NCBI GenBank assembly: GCA_965242905.1
Contig: CBDETM010000002.1
Coordinates: forward strand, 3,720,001-3,784,000
Origin: Bin5 sp965242905
Lineage (GTDB): Bacteria > Chloroflexota > Anaerolineae > Caldilineales > Caldilineaceae
DNA: 64,000 nt
Direction of reading: 5' to 3'
Made by a program: the position numbers and the translations under genes. Under the pieces are notes generated by a model. That model saw only the letters and a program-made list of their open reading frames with translations. It searched no databases and was not told where the DNA came from. Below are positions 49,490 to 58,391 of the stretch, piece by piece (the stretch's first letter is position 1; each line of letters begins with the position of its first letter).

Positions 49490-51979
49490 ATGAGCAGAAC
49501 AATTAGCCGTGTTACCGTTATCGGCGCCGGTACGATGGGTGCGGCCATCGCCGGACACCTGGCCAATGCAGGCGTCTCCTCCCACCTGCTCGACATCGCG
49601 CCGACCGAACTGACTCCGGAAGAGGAGGCAAACGGGTTGACACTGAAGGACCGCGCCGTCCGTAACAGGATTGTGCAAGCAGGATTCGAGCGCATGACCC
49701 AGGCCAGGCCGGCCAGCCTCTACAGGCCCGAACTGGCAGAATTGATCACGCTGGGCAATGTCGAGGACGACCTCAAGGCGGCGGTTGCACGGAGCGATTG
49801 GATCATCGAGGCCATCGTGGAGCGTCCACGCCCCAAGCAGGAACTGATGGCCAGGCTTGACGCCATCGCCCCTGCCGACGCCATCATCAGCACCAACACC
49901 TCCGGCATCCCCATCCATATCATCAGCGCCGGCTGCAGCAAGGCCTTTCGAAGGCGGTTCCTGGGTACCCACTTTTTCAACCCGCCCCGTTACCTGCGCC
50001 TGCTTGAACTGATTCCCGGTCGGGAGACAGATCCCGCCATCATTGCCGACATGAAGGCATTCGCCGAGAAACGGCTGGGCAAGGGCGTTGTCATCGCCAA
50101 GGACATGCCCAACTTTGTCGGCAATCGTATGTTCAGTTACATCATGAGCAGCCTCCTAGAGTTCGCAGTCGCCAACGACTACACCGTCGAGGAAGTAGAC
50201 CGGCTGACCGGTACGTTAATTGGCAGGCCCAAGACCGCTACCTTCCGCCTGCTCGACGTGGTCGGCATTGACGTGGCCGCGCTCGTAGGTGAGCATCTGT
50301 ACGACATGATCCCCGACGACGAAGATCGGGACACTTTACGCGGGCCACTTGGCACTGAAGTGCTCATGACCTTACTGCAAAACGGTTTCCTCGGCTCCAA
50401 GAGCGGACAGGGCTTTTACAACACCGTCGTCGACCGCGAGGGCGGAAAGAGTTTTTGGGGGCTGGACCTGCAGGCGGCTTCCGAAGGCGAAGTGGATTAC
50501 ATGCAACCGGCGCGCACCTCCTGGCCCAGCGTCGATGCCGTGAGAAACGTCCCGCTGCCCGAACGTCTGCGCGGCCTTGTCGCGTCCCATCCCACCGGCG
50601 AGGACGGGGAAGAATCGGAGGACGAGGCCGGCAGCTTGATTTGGCACACACTCAGCCAAACGCTGGCGTACGCTTCCAAGCGTCTGCCCGAGATCGCGGA
50701 CAGCCCCAAAGATATCGACAACGCCATGAAGTGGGGCTTCGGCTGGGAGATGGGGCCGTTCGAAACCTGGGAGGCATTGGGTGTCGCCGATACGACGCAG
50801 CGCATGGCGGAGGAAGGTCTGACGGTCGCTCCCTGGGTCCAGGAGATGCTCGGAAAAGGCCATAACAGCTTCTACTTGTCTGAAGAAGCTTCAGGCCCAG
50901 GAGCGGGTGCGGCACCCATGCAGGTATACAGTCCGCAAACGGGCCGGTACGAGTCTGTTGATGACGGCGACCGGGTTGTCAGCATTGCGGCGCTCAAACG
51001 CGGGCGGGGCGTGTTTGCCGGCAACAGTGCCGCCAGCCTCCTGGACATGGGCGACGGTGTGCTTCTGCTGGAGTTTCATACCAAGATGAACGCCCTGGAC
51101 CTGGAGATTGGCCCCATCGCCGACGCAGCCATCGAACGTCTGCATGGAAATGCCACCGGGCTGGTGATCGGCAACCAGGGGGGCAACTTCAGCGCCGGCG
51201 CAAACCTCTTGCTCATCGGCGCTCTGGCCATGTCCGGTGATTTGGACAAGCTGGACGCGGCGATCAAGTCGCTGCAACAGATGATCCTGCAGATGCGGCG
51301 CGTGCCCAAGCCTGTCGTGGCAGCACCCTATCAATTGGCCCTGGGCGGCGGCGCGGAGGTGACGATGTGTGCCGACCGCATCGTGGCGCATGCGGAACTG
51401 TACATCGGCCAGGTCGAGGTTGGCGTCGGCCTGATTCCGGCTGCGGGTGGATGCAAGGAGCTGATACGCCGTCTGGTCAGCCCTCACATGAAGATGCAGA
51501 ATGGAGACCCCGCCTCTCATCTGCAGAAGGTATTCGAGCTTGTCGCACTCGCTAAGGTTTCAACCTCGGCCGCCGAGGCGCGCGAGATGGGCTTTCTCGG
51601 TCCGCGGGACCGTGTTGTAATGAACGCCGACCACCTGCTCGCCGAGGCCAAGGCAGAGGTTCTGCGCATGGCCGAAGAAGGTTACAGGCCACCCGACGTC
51701 ACCGGCAACATCTACGCGGCCGGCCGGGACTACCTCGCCAACTTGCGAGTGGGCATCCACATGATGCGCGAAGCACGTTACATCACCGCGCACGAAGCGA
51801 TCATCGCCGACCAGTTGGCCTATGTTCTTTGCGGCGGTGAGCTCAGCCAGCCGGCCTGGATGGACGAGCAGTATTTCCTCGACCTGGAGCGGGAAGCTTT
51901 CAAGACCCTGTGCGGCTACCCCAAGAGCCATGAACGCATCTGGCACATGCTGAAGAATGGTAAGCCGCTGCGAAACTAG
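49490..51979 (+). CDS. fadN: 3-hydroxyacyl-CoA dehydrogenase/enoyl-CoA hydratase (FadN type)
   Basis: An 829-residue bifunctional enzyme of fatty-acid beta-oxidation. The N-terminal half is the NAD-dependent dehydrogenase (VIGAGTMGAAIAGHLANAG, GxGxxG at residues 12-17; STNTSGIPIHII near 128; KDMPNFVGNRMFSYIM near 205). The C-terminal half, from about residue 520, is the crotonase-fold hydratase (GNFSAGANLLLIGALA, then ALGGGAEVTMCADRIVAHAE). The dehydrogenase-first order is that of FadN rather than FadB. Start ATG 49490 has AGGAG 8 nt upstream. The thiolase gene follows 97 nt downstream. Confidence 0.93.
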   Translation: MSRTISRVTVIGAGTMGAAIAGHLANAGVSSHLLDIAPTELTPEEEANGLTLKDRAVRNRIVQAGFERMTQARPASLYRPELAELITLGNVEDDLKAAVARSDWIIEAIVERPRPKQELMARLDAIAPADAIISTNTSGIPIHIISAGCSKAFRRRFLGTHFFNPPRYLRLLELIPGRETDPAIIADMKAFAEKRLGKGVVIAKDMPNFVGNRMFSYIMSSLLEFAVANDYTVEEVDRLTGTLIGRPKTATFRLLDVVGIDVAALVGEHLYDMIPDDEDRDTLRGPLGTEVLMTLLQNGFLGSKSGQGFYNTVVDREGGKSFWGLDLQAASEGEVDYMQPARTSWPSVDAVRNVPLPERLRGLVASHPTGEDGEESEDEAGSLIWHTLSQTLAYASKRLPEIADSPKDIDNAMKWGFGWEMGPFETWEALGVADTTQRMAEEGLTVAPWVQEMLGKGHNSFYLSEEASGPGAGAAPMQVYSPQTGRYESVDDGDRVVSIAALKRGRGVFAGNSAASLLDMGDGVLLLEFHTKMNALDLEIGPIADAAIERLHGNATGLVIGNQGGNFSAGANLLLIGALAMSGDLDKLDAAIKSLQQMILQMRRVPKPVVAAPYQLALGGGAEVTMCADRIVAHAELYIGQVEVGVGLIPAAGGCKELIRRLVSPHMKMQNGDPASHLQKVFELVALAKVSTSAAEAREMGFLGPRDRVVMNADHLLAEAKAEVLRMAEEGYRPPDVTGNIYAAGRDYLANLRVGIHMMREARYITAHEAIIADQLAYVLCGGELSQPAWMDEQYFLDLEREAFKTLCGYPKSHERIWHMLKNGKPLRN

Positions 51980-52076
51980 CTCGCCTCCCGGATGGTCGTA
52001 ATGTCCGTAAACATTGCCCATGGGAGATTGAGTTGGGCGACTCTTAGTCTGAAAATCGCCAAAGGAGCATATCACC

Positions 52077-53255
52077 ATGACCAGCGCTGTTATCGTTTCC
52101 GCCGCTCGTACTGCTATTGGCAAGGCCCCGCGCGGGACATTGCGCACGACCCGGCCTGAGGAGATGGCTGCTGCGGCAATTGGGGCCGTGATGGAACGGG
52201 CGCCGGCTGTGGAGGCCAAGGAGATTGACGACGTCATCATGGGCTGCGCCATGCCGGAGGCCGAGCAGGGCATGAACGTGAGCCGTATCGCCAGCCTGCG
52301 CGCTGGCCTGCCGGTGGAGGTGCCGGCGCAGACCGTGAACCGCTTCTGCTCGAGCGGGCTGCAGACGATCGCGCTGGCCGCGCAGCAGATCATGTGCGGG
52401 ATGGGCGAGGCCGTTATCGCCGGCGGCGTGGAGACGATGTCGCAGGTGCCGATGAGCAGCAATAAGTTCATGGCCAACCCCACGCTGGCGAAGGAGCATC
52501 CCGGCGTGTACATCGGCATGGGGCTGACTGCGGAGAACCTGGCGCGCCAGTATGAGGTGACGCGTGAGGAGCAGGATGCATTCGCTCTGCGCAGCCATCA
52601 GCGCGCGGCCGCGGCGCAGGACGCAGGCAAGTTCGACGACGAGATCGTGCCGTTGGAGGTGGAGCTCACGCTGGGCGAGGGAGGCGGCACCAAGACCTAC
52701 AATCTCGTATTCGACAAGGATGAGGGTGTCCGTCGCGATTCTTCGGCTGAGGCGCTGGCCAAGCTGCGGCCGGTCTTCCATGCGCAGGGGACGGTCACGG
52801 CCGGCAACAGCAGCCAGACGAGCGACGGTGCTGCGGCCGTGCTGGTGATGAGCGAGGAGAAGGCGGAGGACCTGGGGCTGGAACCGATGGCGCGTTTCCG
52901 CAGCTTCGCGGTCGGCGGGGTTGCGCCTGAGATCATGGGAATCGGCCCGGTGGCGGCTGTGCCCAAGGCGCTCAAGCTGGCCGGCGTCAGTCTGGATGAG
53001 ATCGACCTGGTGGAGCTGAACGAAGCCTTTGCGGTTCAGGCACTGTCGGTGATCCGCGAACTGGGGTTGGACGAGGAGAAGGTCAACGTCAACGGCGGGG
53101 CAATCGCGCTCGGGCACCCGTTGGGCTGCACCGGCGCCAAGCTGACGGTTCAGATGCTGCACGAACTGGCGCGGCAGGACAAGCAGCTTGGCCTCGTCAC
53201 CATGTGCATTGGCGGGGGCATGGGCGCGGCCGGGGTCGTCGAGAGGCTTAACTGA
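52077..53255 (+). CDS. fadA: Acetyl-CoA acyltransferase (thiolase)
   Basis: A 392-residue thiolase that cleaves 3-ketoacyl-CoA in beta-oxidation. Nucleophile Cys in NRFCSSGLQ (C91), the NEAFAVQ His/Asn region near residue 320 and the final catalytic Cys in GHPLGCTGAK near 350 are all present. AAAGGAG lies 9 nt before the ATG. Coming right after the FadN-type gene, it completes the last steps of the cycle. The coding strand is visibly richer in G than the neighbouring minus-strand operon. A terminator hairpin lies 88 nt past its stop. Confidence 0.95.
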   Translation: MTSAVIVSAARTAIGKAPRGTLRTTRPEEMAAAAIGAVMERAPAVEAKEIDDVIMGCAMPEAEQGMNVSRIASLRAGLPVEVPAQTVNRFCSSGLQTIALAAQQIMCGMGEAVIAGGVETMSQVPMSSNKFMANPTLAKEHPGVYIGMGLTAENLARQYEVTREEQDAFALRSHQRAAAAQDAGKFDDEIVPLEVELTLGEGGGTKTYNLVFDKDEGVRRDSSAEALAKLRPVFHAQGTVTAGNSSQTSDGAAAVLVMSEEKAEDLGLEPMARFRSFAVGGVAPEIMGIGPVAAVPKALKLAGVSLDEIDLVELNEAFAVQALSVIRELGLDEEKVNVNGGAIALGHPLGCTGAKLTVQMLHELARQDKQLGLVTMCIGGGMGAAGVVERLN

Positions 53256-53263
53256 TAGGAGAG

Positions 53264-53287
53264 AGTGAAGAGGAGTGAGAAGAGAGA
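53264..53287 (+). repeat. Dispersed GA-rich 24-bp repeat, copy 2
   Basis: Matches the reverse complement of 3777-3800 at 23 of 24 positions. It lies in the gap between the converging thiolase and Gfo/Idh genes and is followed by more GA-rich sequence with a small GAGAG/CTCTC pairing. Confidence 0.6.
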
Positions 53288-53342
53288 GCCTCTCAACGGC
53301 CAAAGTCGAACGGGGGTATTAGGTTGTTAAGGTGCTATTGCC

Positions 53343-53366
53343 AGTCGCTGGGCCAGCGACTATTTT
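53343..53366 (+). terminator. Terminator hairpin between converging genes
   Basis: AGTCGCTG and CAGCGACT pair perfectly around GGC (53343-53361), followed by ATTTT. It stands 88 nt past the thiolase stop and 27 nt before the end of the minus-strand Gfo/Idh gene, so it could serve both directions. Confidence 0.65.
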
Positions 53367-53387
53367 CTGTACACAGTCCCCTGTTGT

Positions 53388-54491
53388 TTACCACTCGCGG
53401 GAGTTGGGCACTTCCAGCCATTCGCCGCCCTGGCGGATCGAGTCCTGGCTGACCAGGCCTGGGAGGGTCATGTCCATGGCGGCGTGGATGTCGATCGGGG
53501 GCGGCTTGCGTCCCTGTAGGGCGTCCACGAAGTCCATCACCTCGAAGTAGTCTCCGCCGCCGTGGCCGGCGCGGACCGCCTCTTCGGGCGGGTCGCGCCA
53601 GATCTCCGGCATGTACTCTTCCTCGAATGTCTCCAGCGGGACCCATACATCAGGGTCGTCGCAGAAATCCTCCAGCCAGATCCAGTCGCCCTCACCCGGG
53701 CGGCGCCTGCTTTCGTAGGCGCCTTTGGTGCCCTGCAGCGTGTAGTTGGTCATGGCGTGCGGGCGTTTGGAGAGCATATCTACGCGTATGCGCATCAGTT
53801 TTTCGCTGGCGGTCTTGCACAGGAGCAGGACCGTGTCCTCCATGGCGTGTTCGGGATCGGTCCAGATGCCGGTGCCGATGCAACTGATGCGTTCGGGGCG
53901 CTCTTTGATCCACATGAGGCAGGGGCCGAGGCTGTGGGTGGGGTAGGTGGAGCCGTTGACGCCGACCTGCCAGTAGTAGCGCCAGGTCGGGCTGCCGTCG
54001 GGCATGTGGTGGAGGACGGAGAGCTCGTGCAGGTATTCGCCCTCGGCGTAGTAGGTCTCGCCGAAGAGGCCGGCCTCGACCAGCGCAGCCACCAACACAT
54101 TGGGCTTCATGTACATGTAGTTTTCGGCCATCATGTAGATGGCGTCGCTGTGGTTGCAGGCCTGGGTCAGCCAGCGGCACTCGTCGACCGAGACGGCGGC
54201 GGTCACCTCGCTGAGTACGTGGATACCTCGTTGCAGCGCGGCGATGGCTTGCGGCGCGTGGTACTGCATCGGCGACGATACTACGACAGCGTCCGGCTTG
54301 GCCTCATCCAGCATCGTTTCGAAGACGCTGTAGAGCTGGGTAACGCCGGTGGCTTTTCCCGACTCCGCCAAGGTCGGTGCGTAGGGGTCGCACAGGGCGA
54401 CGATCTCGGTTTCCGGGTGGGTCTGGAATGCCTTAAAAAAGGATCCGGCGCGGCGGGCACCGGAGAAGGCGACTTTGATCTCATTTGCCAT
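53388..54491 (-). CDS. Gfo/Idh/MocA-type oxidoreductase (variant active-site loop)
   Basis: A 367-residue NAD(P)-dependent oxidoreductase of the sugar/inositol dehydrogenase family. The nucleotide loop reads VAFSGARRAGSFF, a variant lacking the usual GxGxxG spacing. VVVSSPMQYHAPQAIAAL and a C-terminal domain with HGGGDYFEVMDFVDAL follow. The usual EKP motif is EVT (VLSEVTAAVS, near residue 95), so the lysine is absent; this variant occurs in the family and may indicate another substrate class. Start ATG 54491 has AGGTGA 6 nt upstream. It is the last gene of a long minus-strand operon. Confidence 0.88.
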   Translation of the reverse strand: MANEIKVAFSGARRAGSFFKAFQTHPETEIVALCDPYAPTLAESGKATGVTQLYSVFETMLDEAKPDAVVVSSPMQYHAPQAIAALQRGIHVLSEVTAAVSVDECRWLTQACNHSDAIYMMAENYMYMKPNVLVAALVEAGLFGETYYAEGEYLHELSVLHHMPDGSPTWRYYWQVGVNGSTYPTHSLGPCLMWIKERPERISCIGTGIWTDPEHAMEDTVLLLCKTASEKLMRIRVDMLSKRPHAMTNYTLQGTKGAYESRRRPGEGDWIWLEDFCDDPDVWVPLETFEEEYMPEIWRDPPEEAVRAGHGGGDYFEVMDFVDALQGRKPPPIDIHAAMDMTLPGLVSQDSIRQGGEWLEVPNSREW

Positions 54492-54559
54492 TCTTATCAC
54501 CTGAGCCTAATGCGAGAACGGTGTGATTACGTTCCTCTTCTCCCTTTTCCCCGGCGAAA

Positions 54560-55594
54560 CTACAGATAGGTTCCGAAGAACTCTGCCGTTCCCTCGACGC
54601 CGCCCCAGCCGTGGCCGCTGGGGTGGACGAGCTTCCAGAGGCGGTCGGCTACGCCGGCGGCCTCGTAGATACGTTTGACACCCTCGTAGCCCTTGAGCAT
54701 GTCGTGAATGTAGAAGCAGTCGTCGTACATGCCCATGTCGAGCATGAGGGGGCGGGGGGCGATGAGGCCGGCGATGTCGTCGGTGTCGAACCAGGCGTGG
54801 ATGCCGGGGACAATCTGGGAGCCGCAGAAGTTGACGCGTTCGAAGGCGAACCCCTTCCACGGGTTGACGTAGCCCATGATGTCGGCGGCGGCGATGCGGG
54901 GCTCGGCGGCGGCGGCGAAGGTGGTCATGGTGCCGCCCTGTGAAAGGCCCATCATGCCGATGCGCCTGGGATCGACCTCGGGGCGGGTCTCGAGGTAGTC
55001 GATGCAGCATTTCATGTCCCAGATGTTGAGGGTCAGGGGCCAGCGGTCGAGCATGGTGCCGCGAATGTAGTTGACGTTGCAGGGGTCGCGGCCGGGGAAG
55101 GGGTTGCGGCCGTCGCGGCGTTCGCCGAAGCCGCGCAGGTCGGGTGAAATCGTCAGGTAGCCGGCCTTTGCCATCTGGAAGCCGTAGTCGTAGTTGTGCA
55201 GCTCGATGTTGGCGCTCAATTCGTCGGAGGAGCGGATGCCGGCGACGGGATCTTTGCCGAAGGGGCCGTGTCCGTGCGAGCAGAGGATGGCGGCGTTGGT
55301 GCCGTCGGCGGCCATTGTTTTGGGGCGCAGGACCTGGCAGGGCACGCTCATGAAGGGTTCGGAGTTGAATACGACGCGTTCGCGGATGAGGCCGTCGTCC
55401 TCGACGCTGCTCTCGACTTCGGCCTCCAACGGGACCGGGTCGGGGAAAGTTCCCAATAGTTCCATGTACTTGGCATGCGCGGTCTGACGCCAGTTCTCCC
55501 AGGTCCCCTTTTGTGCGCAAAAGTGCAACTTTGGCGTGAAGTTTTCGACCTGGTTTTCCCAGTATGCCTGCATTGAGAAGTTACGTGTCGCCAT
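54560..55594 (-). CDS. Alpha/beta hydrolase, acetylxylan-esterase-like
   Basis: A 344-residue serine hydrolase. Motifs: ILCSHGHGPFG near residue 100 (oxyanion strand), ISPDLRGFGERRDG near 140, nucleophile GLSQG in MMGLSQGGTMTT near 205, acid and His in LMLDMGMYDDC and LVHPSGHGWGG. Fold and motifs match the dienelactone hydrolase/acetyl-xylan esterase group, which removes acetyl or other acyl esters from sugars. Start ATG 55594 has AAGGAG 6 nt upstream. Genes on both sides are redox enzymes of the same operon. Substrate is unproven. Confidence 0.82.
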   Translation of the reverse strand: MATRNFSMQAYWENQVENFTPKLHFCAQKGTWENWRQTAHAKYMELLGTFPDPVPLEAEVESSVEDDGLIRERVVFNSEPFMSVPCQVLRPKTMAADGTNAAILCSHGHGPFGKDPVAGIRSSDELSANIELHNYDYGFQMAKAGYLTISPDLRGFGERRDGRNPFPGRDPCNVNYIRGTMLDRWPLTLNIWDMKCCIDYLETRPEVDPRRIGMMGLSQGGTMTTFAAAAEPRIAAADIMGYVNPWKGFAFERVNFCGSQIVPGIHAWFDTDDIAGLIAPRPLMLDMGMYDDCFYIHDMLKGYEGVKRIYEAAGVADRLWKLVHPSGHGWGGVEGTAEFFGTYL

Positions 55595-55641
55595 TGTCGT
55601 CTCCTTGCGCGCTGGTTGGGAGCGCGCTTTTTCGCTTGACA

Positions 55642-56424
55642 TTATACCACGGGAAACTGGCCGGAATAGCCCGAATTTGCGCCGAGTATGCCGCGAAGTT
55701 CGTCATCGCGTACGGTTTTGAGGACGTAGTCGGGGACTTCGGTGCCGGGCCAGTTGACGAACCAGTTGGGGGTGAAGCCGTAGAACATGGTATAGCGCAC
55801 GTTTTCGCTGAGGATGGGCACGCCGGCGTGGAGGAGGGTCTCGGTGAAGTGGAGGATGCTGCCGGCGGTCGCGGTGGCCTCGACGATGGGGCATTGATCC
55901 TTCAGGGTCTCGTAGGTGCCTTCGAGTCTGTGCGAGCCGTCGAGGATCATGGTCCCGCCGTCACCCGGGGAGACGTCGGTGAGGTAGGTGATGTTGTTGA
56001 GGAAGACGCAGTTGAGAAGGTCCGGGTCGGTGTCGTGGGGAAAGGTACCCCACTTGGGGCGGAGGCCGCGGTGCCAGCCCATCTTTTCGGGATCGCGCAA
56101 CGAGGTCTGCTGCTCGTTGCGGTCGGGGTGGGGGCGTTTGATCATGGCGTGGCAGGTCTCGTACTTGATCTCGGCGCCCATTAGCTGGCGGTTGGCCTCG
56201 AGCACCTGGGGGATCATGAGCCACTCGCGGAAGATGGGGTCGCCGTTGACCATGCAGTCGATGTGGAGGATTTCGTCGTCGTCTTCGTGGGCGAGTGGGC
56301 GTACATAGTGGGACTGCCGTTCGAGGGCAGCCTTGTAGGCTTGGATCTGGTCCGGGCTGAGTACGTTTTCCTCCAGGACCCAGCCATGCTCGGCGAAGTG
56401 GCGCAACTGATCGTGGGATAACAT
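55642..56424 (-). CDS. Phytanoyl-CoA dioxygenase (PhyH)-like protein, variant iron site
   Basis: A 260-residue protein with the PhyH cupin-like fold of Fe(II)/2-oxoglutarate hydroxylases. Features: a start LSHDQLRHFAEHGWVLEEN, IHD-like HIDCMVNG, MILDGSHRLEGTYE and ILHFTETLLHAGVP with the distal His, followed by an Arg in VRYTMFYGFTP. The iron motif HxD expected near residue 120 reads WHRG, so the Asp ligand is missing. It may bind iron with fewer ligands, as in some halogenase-like enzymes, or be inactive; both are inference. GAGGA lies 6 nt before the ATG. Contrast with the intact paralogue at 57498-58316. Confidence 0.78.
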   Translation of the reverse strand: MLSHDQLRHFAEHGWVLEENVLSPDQIQAYKAALERQSHYVRPLAHEDDDEILHIDCMVNGDPIFREWLMIPQVLEANRQLMGAEIKYETCHAMIKRPHPDRNEQQTSLRDPEKMGWHRGLRPKWGTFPHDTDPDLLNCVFLNNITYLTDVSPGDGGTMILDGSHRLEGTYETLKDQCPIVEATATAGSILHFTETLLHAGVPILSENVRYTMFYGFTPNWFVNWPGTEVPDYVLKTVRDDELRGILGANSGYSGQFPVV

Positions 56425-56448
56425 TGTCTTCCTCTCCCGCTACTTTTC

Positions 56449-57480
56449 TCAGAACCAGTGCGGCGACTGCGGCTTTTTGGTGCGGATCGACTCGAGGGCG
56501 GCGGCGCAGACGGAGACGATATTGGCGCCCCAGCTTGCCGGGATCGGATTGCTGATCTTGCCGTCGAGAAGGTCCAGGTAGTCGATGACCGAGCGGCCCC
56601 AGCCATGTCCGCCGACGATCTCATCGGCAGAGGCCTCTTCGATGTCGACCGGTTCGTGGTCGCGGCGGTAGTGTTTGCCCTTCCAAAGGGTGCCTTCGGT
56701 GCCGTAGACAGCGAGGAAGCCGCCGCCCATGCCCTCGCCCATACCGTGACCGGAGCAGCCGCTGGTGACGTAGACCTTGCCGGCGGCGCCGTTCCCGAAC
56801 TGGAGGATGACGATGTAACAGTCGTCGTCGGGGAACATGGGGACGCTCATCTTGTTGCTGTAGGCGTGGACTTCGGTGACGGGTGAGTCGACGGACCAGA
56901 GGATGAGGTCGAGTGGGTGGCAACCTCCGCCGAGCAGGATATTCTGCGGGTTACGCTGGTCGATGCGCCAGGGCGTGTGGTGCGCGCCGTCCGGGGAATA
57001 GTGGCTCCACATGTCGTGGATGTAGTCGCCCTGGACGAAGAAGACGTCGCCGACCTGGCCTGATTGGGCCATCAGCGCCATTTCGTGCCAGGGGTGCATG
57101 TAGCGCATGGTCTGGTCGGTCATAACGTGGGTGCCGCTTTGGGCTTCGGCGTCGAGGATGCGCTGGCAGTCTTCTACCGTGGTTGCCAGCGGCTTTTCGA
57201 CGAGGGCGTGGCAGCCCTGTTCCAGGGCCATGACGGTTTGATCGGCGTGCAGGTGGTCCGGGCCGGCCACGACGACGACGTCGGGCTGCGTTTCGCGCAG
57301 GAGCTGGGCGTAGTCGTCGCCGAGGGCGGCCTGCGGGTAGAGGTCTTTCATTCTGTCGAGCATGTGCTGCTGGGGATCGACGACGCCGGCGATCTCGCCG
57401 CGTCCATCGGTGGCGGCCACCTGGGCCACGCTGCGTCCGGCGCTGCCGCCGCCGCTGATCAGGAATCTGTACTTGCTCAT
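56449..57480 (-). CDS. Gfo/Idh/MocA-family oxidoreductase
   Basis: A 343-residue NAD(P)-dependent sugar/inositol dehydrogenase-like enzyme. Nucleotide loop FLISGGGSAGRSVAQVAA at the N-terminus, VVDPQQHMLDRMKDLYP, VVVAGPDHLHADQTVMAL near residue 78, and the canonical EKP (CHALVEKPLATTVEDCQRIL) with Lys near 97. The C-terminal domain has GGGCHPLDLILW near 180 with the conserved His. It would oxidise or reduce a sugar carbon. It lies 17 nt after the PhyH gene upstream and 24 nt before the variant PhyH gene, so all are co-transcribed. Confidence 0.9.
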   Translation of the reverse strand: MSKYRFLISGGGSAGRSVAQVAATDGRGEIAGVVDPQQHMLDRMKDLYPQAALGDDYAQLLRETQPDVVVVAGPDHLHADQTVMALEQGCHALVEKPLATTVEDCQRILDAEAQSGTHVMTDQTMRYMHPWHEMALMAQSGQVGDVFFVQGDYIHDMWSHYSPDGAHHTPWRIDQRNPQNILLGGGCHPLDLILWSVDSPVTEVHAYSNKMSVPMFPDDDCYIVILQFGNGAAGKVYVTSGCSGHGMGEGMGGGFLAVYGTEGTLWKGKHYRRDHEPVDIEEASADEIVGGHGWGRSVIDYLDLLDGKISNPIPASWGANIVSVCAAALESIRTKKPQSPHWF

Positions 57481-57497
57481 TGCTATTCCGTCCTTGC

Positions 57498-58316
57498 TTA
57501 GTTGTTCGCCGTGGGAACGCTATCGGGATCGAGGAAGGCGACGTCGCTTTCATCGTCTTCGAAGCGGGTCATGCCGATCTCTTTGATGGCGCTGTCGGGC
57601 ACCTTTTCGAGCGGCGTGTAGCTGGGGTGGTGCGCCTCGCGGTAGGGGTTGTTGCGGGCGGCGTTGTAGCAGCAGATCAGGGACCAGCGCGGGTTGCTGG
57701 AGCGGTTCTGGTCGGAGCGGTGGAGGATGTTGCAGTGGAAGAAGAGTGCGTCGCCGGGCTCGGCCTCGCAGTGGACCAGCTCCAGGCGTTTCTCGGCTTC
57801 CAAGACGCGCTCCAGCTCGGCACCGGCCTGCTGGCCGGTCTCGACGTGGGTGATGCGGCCCATGTGGTGGGAGCCTTTGAGCACCTGCATGCAGCCGTTT
57901 TCGGGGGTGGCGGGGTCGACGGCGATGGAGACGCTCGACATGAGCGGGTAGAGGACGTAGTTGTCGTACCAGTAGCCGTAGTCCTGGTGCCAGGCCCAGG
58001 CGCCGCCGACCTCTGGGTCTTTGAGGATCATTTTGGAGTGGTAGTGGTAGACTTCGCCGCCGAGGAGCTGTTCCATGGCGTTGACGACGCGGTTGCAGCG
58101 GGCGTACATGCCGTAGATGCCGTTGCCGGGGTGGTTCCAGAGGGTGAGGCGGACGGTTCCGCCTTCGCCGTCCTCGCGGCCGAAGGATTTCTGGTCCATC
58201 TGGCGGTCGGCGATGGCTGTGCGGCGCAGGAGTTCTATCTCTTCGGCGTCGAAGAACGATTTGACGATCAGGTAGCCGTCGTCGTGATAGGCCTTGATTT
58301 GTTCTTGTGTGAGCAT
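57498..58316 (-). CDS. Phytanoyl-CoA dioxygenase (PhyH)-family hydroxylase
   Basis: A 272-residue Fe(II)/2-oxoglutarate-dependent oxygenase. The iron motif is intact (AWHQDYGYWY, HxD near residue 128), followed by CMQVLKGSHHMGR, GDALFFHCNILHRSDQN with the distal His, and Arg in PRWSLICCYNA that binds 2-oxoglutarate. It would hydroxylate a small substrate that may be imported by the ABC system at 59702-63093. AAGGA lies about 7 nt before the ATG. It starts 75 nt after the GNAT gene. Confidence 0.88.
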   Translation of the reverse strand: MLTQEQIKAYHDDGYLIVKSFFDAEEIELLRRTAIADRQMDQKSFGREDGEGGTVRLTLWNHPGNGIYGMYARCNRVVNAMEQLLGGEVYHYHSKMILKDPEVGGAWAWHQDYGYWYDNYVLYPLMSSVSIAVDPATPENGCMQVLKGSHHMGRITHVETGQQAGAELERVLEAEKRLELVHCEAEPGDALFFHCNILHRSDQNRSSNPRWSLICCYNAARNNPYREAHHPSYTPLEKVPDSAIKEIGMTRFEDDESDVAFLDPDSVPTANN

Positions 58317-58391
58317 GATGTTTTCCTTCTATTCAAGCAGTGTCGGGCATGAGCCGACTGCGATTGATGAGAGTCTGTGCTAGGGACAGAA

